From NCBI GenBank assembly GCA_047639615.1, contig JBLIOL010000297.1, forward strand, positions 1 through 6,784: a stretch of 6,784 bases of DNA, in the 5' to 3' direction. Below, one piece after another: positions 1-5,282 of the stretch (within the stretch, counting starts at the first letter, position 1; every line of letters begins with the position of its first letter). The notes beneath the pieces were generated by a model, which saw only the letters and a program-made list of their open reading frames with translations, did not search any database and was not told where the DNA came from. This stretch comes from CAYWNK01 sp047639615. Lineage in GTDB: Bacteria; Planctomycetota; UBA1135; GCA-002686595. Both the position numbers and the translations under genes were made by a program.

Positions 1-390
1 GGTTGCGCACCATACCGATCAGGTCTGGCAACTCGAGCACCTGGCAAGCTCCACGGAAGCCGAGGCCGACCGCGAACTCCCCGTTGCGGACCTCGGCCGC
101 AGCCGACTTAGCGTTGTTTGATCCGGGCGTGAGTGCCTTGGCCAATCCCTGCACCCTGCGCGAGAGCCAGTTCTCCTTGGGCTCCTCTTCGGCCCCCTTG
201 TCGAGGTCAAGAGCTCGATGGTCTGCGCCATCAACTCTATGGCCTCCTGCGCCTCACCGCAGAACTCCGTCGAGCGCTCCCAAGCCCGGCGCCAACGCTC
301 GCTTTCCACGAACATGGTGAGCTGCTCTTGGAGGCCGGAAAGCGCCTTGTTCAGGCACTCGATACCGGTGGTGTTTTGCTGCTCTGACAT
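1..390 (-). CDS. Partial coiled-coil/DUF4388-like protein with an apparent frameshift
   Basis: The gene starts at the ATG at 390-388 and runs off the left edge. The first ~60 residues (MSEQQNTTGIECLNKALSGL, then a Glu/Gln/Trp-rich stretch ending AQTIELL) look like a real amphipathic helix or coiled coil. After that the starting frame turns into Arg/Ser/Pro-rich shadow sequence and stops at position 19. The -1 frame continues convincingly instead: GAEEEPKENWLSRRVQGLAK, later NGEFAVGLGFRGACQVLELP and DLIGMVRN, open to the edge. Adding one base to the run of five C (plus strand 193-197) joins both parts as TSTRGAEEEP. The tail (G-F-R-G-x-C-x-V-L-E-L-P-D-L-I) resembles the start of DUF4388/PATAN domains, which occur in regulatory and gliding proteins; that match is an inference from pattern. 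The downstream frame has no ATG of its own upstream of the break. No clear ribosome binding site precedes the ATG. It could be a sequencing error, a pseudogene or a phase-variable gene. Confidence 0.6.
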
Positions 391-471
391 GGGGCTTAGG
401 GGGAGACGGTGCTCTCCCTCTCCACGTCTGTAGGCCGCCGTGCCGTACTTGAGCCCGCTACCAAGTTCTAA
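391..471 (-). other. Non-coding gap with a perfect hairpin
   Basis: This 81-bp gap separates the end of the three-gene operon from the start of the leftmost gene. It contains a perfect inverted repeat GGGAGA-CGGTGC-TCTCCC at 401-418 (6-bp stem, 6-base loop). No run of T follows on either strand, so it is not a standard intrinsic terminator. On the minus strand it lies about 10 nt upstream of the ATG at 390, so it would sit in the leader of that gene or act as a weak factor-assisted stop for the operon. No open frame or convincing promoter was seen. Confidence 0.4.
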
Positions 472-2508
472 TCAGCGCCGCGCATCCAACAGGGCACGGG
501 CCCCTTCCAGGCTGCAGGCATAGCCCCCTTGGCCAGGGCCCTCGCCCAGGGCCGGCCAGCGCCACAGGAAGGTCGCCGCCGGCGGCCGCGCACTGCGCTC
601 TAGCTCCGCCAAGGCCCGCCCCCAGGCACGCAGCACGCGGTCCTGCTCCCCAACGGAGTGCTCACCAGGTCCCGACAAACGACCTCGGGATGCGAGGCTC
701 GTGGGCGCCGCCGCCAAGGGCAGGATCACCAGCGGCTGCTCCAAAGTGAGAGCCAGTTGGCTGCATCTTTCGAGCGTCTTGAGGGCCCGTTGCTCCAGCA
801 AACGCGCATCCGCCGGCATGCGTTGATCCTTGGAAGACAGGTCCCCATAGAGACTGATTGCACAGGCGTTCAGGCTCTCACCTGGACCAAATTCCTGGGC
901 CTGCCGCGCGCCGTTGCGAGCCACGGTCAAGGCTCCCGCAAAGGCCCCGCCAGCAGCATCCAACACCCGCGCCCAACCCGCCTCACGCGCCTGCATCACA
1001 GCGCTGCTCGCGCCAGCTTGCACATCACGGGTGCGCAAGCTCTCGCCCTGACCCATGCCCAAGCACAACAGATCAACACCAGCCATACGCGCTAGACAGG
1101 CAGCATGCGCAGCAGCCTGAGAATGGCGCTCGAAGAAACTGCTCACCTCAGCAGCGGTGCCCATGACGCGGTCCCCCGCCGGAATGTTCGAGGGCGCAAG
1201 CCAGTGTTCGAGCACAAGCGTGGTCAAAAGGCCCATTGCGCGCGCACGACGTAGCCAGGCCACTGCAGCCGCATCACCCTCCACCGCACGCCATGCCTGG
1301 CCTGCCTGTTGTGGCCCGGATAGGTGCACCACCAAACCCACGCAATCGAAGCCGCCGCTCTGCAGTTGTTCCAAACGCGCCGCCGCTTGGGCCGAGCCCA
1401 AGTTGCCACCGCGCTCCGTCAGCGGTGCTTCCGCCAACACGCCGATGCATGTAGGGCGCACCGTCAACTCGCGCGGTCCGCGTTCCGCTCTCGGAACCAT
1501 GCGCGCCCGCCAGGAGGCCTCGAGACGCGTCCAATCAAGTGCGCTCTCCCCGCGCCATGTGTGCAGCACACTCTCAGCATTGCGCTCCAGTGCCACACGA
1601 AGCAGCAGGGCTCGGGCCGGATCGAGTTCATGGGGCGAGTAGCTCCCTGCTTCGGCCTGCAGCAATTCCTGCAGCGTCCCCGGCCAGCCACGACCGCCCG
1701 CCACCCATTCCTCGAGGGCCATGCCCCCGTAGGAATCCGAGGCTTCGATCCCAAGCGCCCGTGGCATCCAAGCCAAACTCGCCGGACCCAAGCGCCGCAA
1801 GGCCTCGCGCTGCGCATGCAGCGCGCCCGCGTCGTGCAGCCCCGCTCGATCCTCACGCCCCGGCTCCAACCACACCACCAACGGGGCCGCCCCCGTGGTC
1901 GCGCGCGCCCAGGACTGCAGCCCCTGACCCGGTGTGGTCAACTCACTAGCCCATGCTTCCACGATCAAGTCCCGTGCAGGCTCCAGCGAGGACGCAGGCA
2001 ACAGACGCAGCAGTCGCGACTCGGCGCGAACCAAGGCCTGCACGTAACTATCCAAATGCGCAGCCGAAACATCCCGGTGGACGAAGACACGCCAACCGTC
2101 TTCCAGCTCCGCGCGTAGGTAGCGCTCCGGATGGACTACGCGTTCAGGAGCCAGGTCCACGAAGGTCTCCGGACGCGGCTTGCCATGACGATTGAGGCGC
2201 ACGCGCAAGACAGGATTGACCCCGCTCCAGAGCGTCACCTGCGAAGGTATGTCCGCATGCCTCGAAGCCCCGAATCTGGCTTCCACCCGGACGCCTCGGG
2301 CGGGCAACACGCGCCCGAATACCCGCAACTTGCCGTCGCTCACTTCGGCGCCCAAGGCATCCAGCACGCGCTCAACCTCAGGATCCCCCAGCGCCCCCGC
2401 AAGCATGCGCGCAGAGCTAGCTTCATGGCTGGGCTGCTCGCCGCACGCGACCAAGCTTGAAAGCCCCAGCAGGGCGAGGAGGGCCAATCGAATCAGGGCA
2501 GTAGACAC
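472..2508 (-). CDS. Lipoprotein with degenerate GH113-like TIM barrel
   Basis: A 678-residue protein starting at GTG 2508-2506. The start is supported by a full lipoprotein signal directly after it: a short N-region, hydrophobic core LALLALLGLSSLV and lipobox L19-V20-A21-C22. Residues ~40-145 look like a beta-rich domain. Residues ~150-330 recall the arrangement of peptidase-MA-like (gluzincin) proteins but have no HExxH. Residues ~350-678 match the layout of glycoside hydrolase 113-like TIM barrels: an early strand with C-I-G-V (354-357), F-D-C-V-G-L-V-V at 387-394, A-R-A-M-G-L-L-T-T-L-V-L at 422-433, G-V-D-L-L-C-L-G at 477-484, A-L-T-V-A-R-N at 526-532, and a closing F-L-W-R-W near 647-651 before G-G-Y. 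In the family, a catalytic Glu follows the I-G-T motif and another sits in a T-E-x-G-Y strand. Here these read L-G-M-G-Q and I-L-P-L-A, so both seem lost. It lies 9 nt after the sulfatase gene and is probably its operon partner. The role is unknown; glycan binding is a guess. Confidence 0.8.
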   Translation of the reverse strand: MSTALIRLALLALLGLSSLVACGEQPSHEASSARMLAGALGDPEVERVLDALGAEVSDGKLRVFGRVLPARGVRVEARFGASRHADIPSQVTLWSGVNPVLRVRLNRHGKPRPETFVDLAPERVVHPERYLRAELEDGWRVFVHRDVSAAHLDSYVQALVRAESRLLRLLPASSLEPARDLIVEAWASELTTPGQGLQSWARATTGAAPLVVWLEPGREDRAGLHDAGALHAQREALRRLGPASLAWMPRALGIEASDSYGGMALEEWVAGGRGWPGTLQELLQAEAGSYSPHELDPARALLLRVALERNAESVLHTWRGESALDWTRLEASWRARMVPRAERGPRELTVRPTCIGVLAEAPLTERGGNLGSAQAAARLEQLQSGGFDCVGLVVHLSGPQQAGQAWRAVEGDAAAVAWLRRARAMGLLTTLVLEHWLAPSNIPAGDRVMGTAAEVSSFFERHSQAAAHAACLARMAGVDLLCLGMGQGESLRTRDVQAGASSAVMQAREAGWARVLDAAGGAFAGALTVARNGARQAQEFGPGESLNACAISLYGDLSSKDQRMPADARLLEQRALKTLERCSQLALTLEQPLVILPLAAAPTSLASRGRLSGPGEHSVGEQDRVLRAWGRALAELERSARPPAATFLWRWPALGEGPGQGGYACSLEGARALLDARR

Positions 2509-2517
2509 CTCTGCAGT

Positions 2518-3885
2518 CTACTCGCCGAGACGAGAAAGCTCCGCATCCATCAGATCACGCAAACGCACCACTTCCGACTGTAGCGCCGGCCTGCGCATCA
2601 AATTGACGCGCTCATCCGGATCCTGCTCCAAATCGAAGAGCATTTCCTCGGTGTGGCCCTCCGCATGCAGGCGCACATACTTGTAGCGCCGCTCCACCAT
2701 CGCGCGCTCCACCACCTTGCCGCCGCCGAAGCCCGGCGCCAAGTAGAGGAAGCGCTCGCGGCCCTCGGCTTTGCCCGTGAGTTCCGGCAACAGACTGCGC
2801 CCATCCATGGGCTTCAAGGGCGCCACGCCAGCCAACTCCAGGAGCGTCGGCGCCAGGTCCAAGTTCAAAGCGAGTCCCGGCGCGCGGGTGCCAGCCGGGA
2901 TACGCCCGGGCAGTCGCATGGCAAGCGGCGTGCGAATGGAGGGCTCATAGGAGATGCCCTTCTGCTGCAGACCGTGTTCGCCCAGCAGCTGACCGTTGTC
3001 CGTGGTGAAGAGAATCGCCGTCTGATCTAGCTGCTGGCTCGTTTCTAAAGCGTCGAACAAACGCCCGACGCCCGCGTCCACGCTCAGGACCAGCTCGTTG
3101 TAATGCGCCACCTCGGCCTTGAAGGCCTCGCGATCTTCGATGGCGTGGCGACTATCTTCAGAGGTCACGAGCCGCGCGTAGAAACCGTTCAAACTAGCGG
3201 GATCGTCGTCCAAGCTCGCCGGCAATCGCACGCTAGCCGGATCGATACTGCCCGCGAAGGGCGCCGCCGGTGTCAACGGCACGTGCGGATTTTTGAAGGC
3301 CACGATCAAGCAGAAGGGACCGTCGCGCTCCTGGCTAATGAACTCGAGCGCGTAGTCCACCAGCAGATCCGCCTGATGGCCCGTGCTCGTACGCATTTCG
3401 CCGTCCACATTGAAGCTCTGGTCGAAGTGCTTGCCCGGCCCCTCGTAGCTCACCCAATGATCGAAGCCGCGCACGGGCTGTGCGCCCGCATTGGGCAGGT
3501 GCCACTTGCCGATGTAGGCAGTGTCATAGCCCGCTTGATCGAGGGCGTCCACGAAGCTCGGGTGACGCTCGAGCACGTCGAAGTCCGGATGGTTCGAAAT
3601 CACGCCCGTGCTGTGCGAGCTCATGCCCGTAAGGAAGCTCGCCCGTGAAGGGCAGCAGCGCGAAGTGCTCGCGTAGGAGCGCGGGAACCAAGCCCCTTCC
3701 TGGGCGATACGGTCCAAATGGGGCGTTTCGATGTACGGACTCCCCCCCATAGACCATGCATCAAAGCGCTGGTCATCCGTGTAGATCACCAGCAGGTTCG
3801 GGCGCTCATCCGCAGCCTCCTGCGCCTCACTACCACAACCGGCCAGGCCGGCCGCCACCAACAACAACGGGCGCAGATCAATCAT
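2518..3885 (-). CDS. Lipoprotein sulfatase (S1 type, formylglycine-dependent)
   Basis: A 455-residue type I sulfatase expected to hydrolyse sulfate esters, probably on a carbohydrate, at the outer side of a membrane. An open frame extends to 4011, but I chose the ATG at 3885-3883 because a lipoprotein signal follows at once (MIDLRPLLLVAAGLAGC, lipobox L14-A15-G16-C17), while the extra 42 residues are not signal-like and overlap the upstream gene. Active-site features are complete: Y-T-D-D (D37, D38), C77-C78-P79-S80-R81 with C77 the residue converted to formylglycine, G-K127-W-H129, K-N-P-H201, D296-N297-G and K309. The C-terminal part has the usual R-x-x-K-Y and L-F-D-L-x-x-D-P-x-E pattern. 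The C-C-P-S-R-A-S-F-L-T-G context recalls N-acetylglucosamine-6-sulfatase-like members, but the substrate cannot be read from sequence. The start overlaps the upstream stop by 8 nt (ATGATTGA) without a visible Shine-Dalgarno site, suggesting translational coupling. Its formylglycine-generating enzyme is not in the window. Confidence 0.93.
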   Translation of the reverse strand: MIDLRPLLLVAAGLAGCGSEAQEAADERPNLLVIYTDDQRFDAWSMGGSPYIETPHLDRIAQEGAWFPRSYASTSRCCPSRASFLTGMSSHSTGVISNHPDFDVLERHPSFVDALDQAGYDTAYIGKWHLPNAGAQPVRGFDHWVSYEGPGKHFDQSFNVDGEMRTSTGHQADLLVDYALEFISQERDGPFCLIVAFKNPHVPLTPAAPFAGSIDPASVRLPASLDDDPASLNGFYARLVTSEDSRHAIEDREAFKAEVAHYNELVLSVDAGVGRLFDALETSQQLDQTAILFTTDNGQLLGEHGLQQKGISYEPSIRTPLAMRLPGRIPAGTRAPGLALNLDLAPTLLELAGVAPLKPMDGRSLLPELTGKAEGRERFLYLAPGFGGGKVVERAMVERRYKYVRLHAEGHTEEMLFDLEQDPDERVNLMRRPALQSEVVRLRDLMDAELSRLGE

Positions 3886-5164
3886 CGGACACGCGCGCTT
3901 CAAAGGCATACAACTCACGCTCCAAACGATCGCGGACTTGCCCATGGGTATCCGCCGCATTTTTTTCCTCGTCGGGGTCGTTGAAAACATCGAAGAGGAC
4001 CTGGGTCTCATGTCGCTGGTCCATGATCAGTTTCCAATCCCCGTCCACCACCGCGCGCAGGTTCAGGGCGCGCGAGGTCTCAGAGAAAATCGGCCGCTCC
4101 GGCGCAGCAAAACCCGGCAGTACGCACAGGCCCGTGGCGGCGGAGTCCTTTTGCAGTTTGATGCAAGCGCGCAGGGTCGGCGCCACGTCCACCAGAGAGA
4201 CGGGATCGTGAATCACGCCGGTGCTCGCGCCTGGCACGCTGATCAGTAGAGGCACGCGTACGATCTCATCGTGCAAGGTGCCCGCGTCGCCGACGCCGCC
4301 GCGCTCCAGCAGCTCCGATCCGTGCGGCGCCGTGAGCACCACCACGGTGCCATGCTTGGAGGCGAGCGACTCGATGCGCTCGAGCAGCAGCCCGACGTAA
4401 CCGTCCAGCCTTTTCAACTCCAGCTCGTACAGCTCGAGCAGGCGCGCCGCATCCTGCTCGTCGAGCTCAGGCGCGAGGCGCAGCAACTCGGCGCGCTCCA
4501 TGCCCGCGCGAATGGGCCCCCCGTACTCCGCTGCCACCGGCAGCGGCAACTCGAAGGGCAAGCGCAGATCCGAGTACTGGACCCACATGAGGAAGGGCAC
4601 CGAACCGAAAGCGTCTAGCTGCTCCAGAGCCGCCGCTGTGACCGCAGCTCCGCTTGCATAGGAAGCCGAGGGTTCCTGCTCGACCTCGATCCACTCGCTG
4701 AAGCCCTGATCCAAGCCGGTGGATTGGTCGCTGAAACGGTGACTGGTGATCGCCGCCGTGCTCCAGCCCGCCGCGCCCATGCTCTCGGCCAGGGTCTCGG
4801 TCTGCCCGTGCAGGGGACGCTTCAAGTTGGTGAAGCCCAACTCGGAGGGATAGTGACCGGTCCACAGGGACCCGTATGCCGGCGCCGCCCAGGGTGCCGG
4901 CGTGAGCGCATAGGCGTAGCGCACGGAACGCTCCGCGAGCTGGTCCATGGACGGGGTCGAGCTGGGCTCCGCTCCATAGGCGCCCAAGCAATCCGCCCGC
5001 AGGCCGTCGAGGGTGATCACCAGCACATTCGGCCGGGGTCCCCCACTGGCTTGGGCATCGCCGCAGCCAGGACTCGGGAGCACGGCGGCGGTGAGCAGTA
5101 GGAGCTGCGCCAAGCGGGGCCCCAAGCGGGGCGCCAGGCGGGGCGTAGTGTCGCTGTGGATCAA
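3878..5164 (-). CDS. Sulfatase-fold lipoprotein, probably catalytically dead
   Basis: A 428-residue alkaline-phosphatase/sulfatase-superfamily protein. The frame is open upstream to 5401, but I chose the TTG at 5164-5162: AGAGGAGG lies 10 nt before it, and a signal follows (Arg-rich N-region with a PRL(A/G) repeat, L-L-L-L-T-A-A-V-L, then P-S-P-G-C34, a weak lipobox). The fold is clear: N-V-L-V-I-T-L-D-G-L-R-A-D-C-L-G-A-Y-G (46-64), S-L-W-T-G-H-Y-P (99-106), G-L-D-Q-G-F (150-155), D-E-I-V-R-V-P-L-L (299-307) and a C-terminal L-F-D-V-x-x-D-P-D-E-E. The catalytic positions are not kept. The nucleophile motif (C/S/T-x-P-S-R/H) reads A93-A-P-A-Y97; the usual S-D-H-G-E reads A-P280-H-G-S; the D-x-H of the central strand reads D199-L-R201; the later G-H-G-G reads G-D293-A-G. 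D53 is kept. It is first in the operon and overlaps the active sulfatase gene by 8 nt. A structural, binding or scaffold role is inferred; a different hydrolytic chemistry is possible but less likely. Confidence 0.87.
   Translation of the reverse strand: MIHSDTTPRLAPRLGPRLAQLLLLTAAVLPSPGCGDAQASGGPRPNVLVITLDGLRADCLGAYGAEPSSTPSMDQLAERSVRYAYALTPAPWAAPAYGSLWTGHYPSELGFTNLKRPLHGQTETLAESMGAAGWSTAAITSHRFSDQSTGLDQGFSEWIEVEQEPSASYASGAAVTAAALEQLDAFGSVPFLMWVQYSDLRLPFELPLPVAAEYGGPIRAGMERAELLRLAPELDEQDAARLLELYELELKRLDGYVGLLLERIESLASKHGTVVVLTAPHGSELLERGGVGDAGTLHDEIVRVPLLISVPGASTGVIHDPVSLVDVAPTLRACIKLQKDSAATGLCVLPGFAAPERPIFSETSRALNLRAVVDGDWKLIMDQRHETQVLFDVFNDPDEEKNAADTHGQVRDRLERELYAFEARVSDD
5111..5146. repeat. 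Three 12-bp tandem repeats in a signal-peptide coding region
   Basis: Three consecutive units on the plus strand: CAAGCGGGGCCC, CAAGCGGGGCGC and CAGGCGGGGCGT. They are in frame on the minus strand and encode PRLA-PRLG-PRLA in the positively charged N-region of the pseudo-sulfatase signal peptide (residues ~8-19). A change in copy number would lengthen or shorten this region by four residues without breaking the frame. Confidence 0.8.
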
Positions 5165-5174
5165 GGTGGAGTGG

Positions 5175-5182
5175 CCTCCTCT
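5175..5182 (-). promoter_or_regulatory. Strong Shine-Dalgarno site fixing the TTG start
   Basis: The minus strand reads AGAGGAGG, 10 nt before the TTG at 5164. It is the only strong ribosome binding site seen in the window and decides the start of the pseudo-sulfatase gene. A short stem (CCTC at 5178-5181 with GAGG at 5190-5193, loop of 8) could pair with part of it, but the stem is weak. Confidence 0.65.
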
Positions 5183-5200
5183 GAATCCTGAGGGAGCAAA

Positions 5201-5221
5201 GGGAACTGGGTTCCCACCCAG
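5201..5221. promoter_or_regulatory. Two overlapping perfect dyads, possible operator or switch
   Basis: GGGAAC-TGG-GTTCCC (5201-5215) is a perfect 6-bp inverted repeat. CTGGGT-TCCC-ACCCAG (5206-5221) is a second perfect 6-bp inverted repeat that shares bases with it, so in RNA the two stems could not form together. The pair lies 37 nt upstream of the TTG start of the minus-strand operon and 61 nt upstream of the plus-strand ATG. It could be a protein-binding operator or a leader structure. No regulator gene is present in the window. Confidence 0.45.
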
Positions 5222-5282
5222 CCTACGAGGCGCACAAGGGCCGAGCCAAGGAGCCGCCCCGCCCGCGTACACTGCCAGTCCC

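Larger units (their letters stand above)
5165..5282. promoter_or_regulatory. Divergent intergenic region
   Basis: These 118 bp separate the minus-strand operon from the plus-strand propeller gene, so promoters for both should lie here or inside the adjacent coding starts. The region holds the Shine-Dalgarno site at 5175-5182 and overlapping dyads at 5201-5221. I saw no good -35/-10 pair on either strand. TACACT at 5268-5273 shares 4 of 6 bases with the -10 consensus and lies 9 nt before the plus-strand ATG, but it has no matching -35. Confidence 0.5.

Noticed and set aside
205..216. Programmed -1 ribosomal frameshift in the leftmost gene
   Set aside because: No X-XXY-YYZ slippery heptamer or downstream structure was found where the frames meet; a one-base length change in the C5 run explains the break more simply.
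401..418. Intrinsic terminator of the three-gene operon
   Set aside because: The stem is perfect, but there is no T-tract after it on the minus strand, and it sits closer to the next gene's start than to the operon's stop.
1324..2118. 264-codon plus-strand open frame
   Set aside because: It is antisense to the GH113-like lipoprotein gene and rich in Arg, His, Gln and Pro as expected for shadow frames in GC-rich DNA; no recognisable domain or start context.
3103..3648. 181-codon plus-strand open frame
   Set aside because: It is antisense to the active sulfatase, whose motifs are complete across the same bases; no ribosome binding site or domain pattern.
3886..4011. 42-residue N-terminal extension of the active sulfatase
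   Set aside because: It lies wholly inside the upstream gene, looks like shadow translation, and would bury the lipoprotein signal that begins at 3885.
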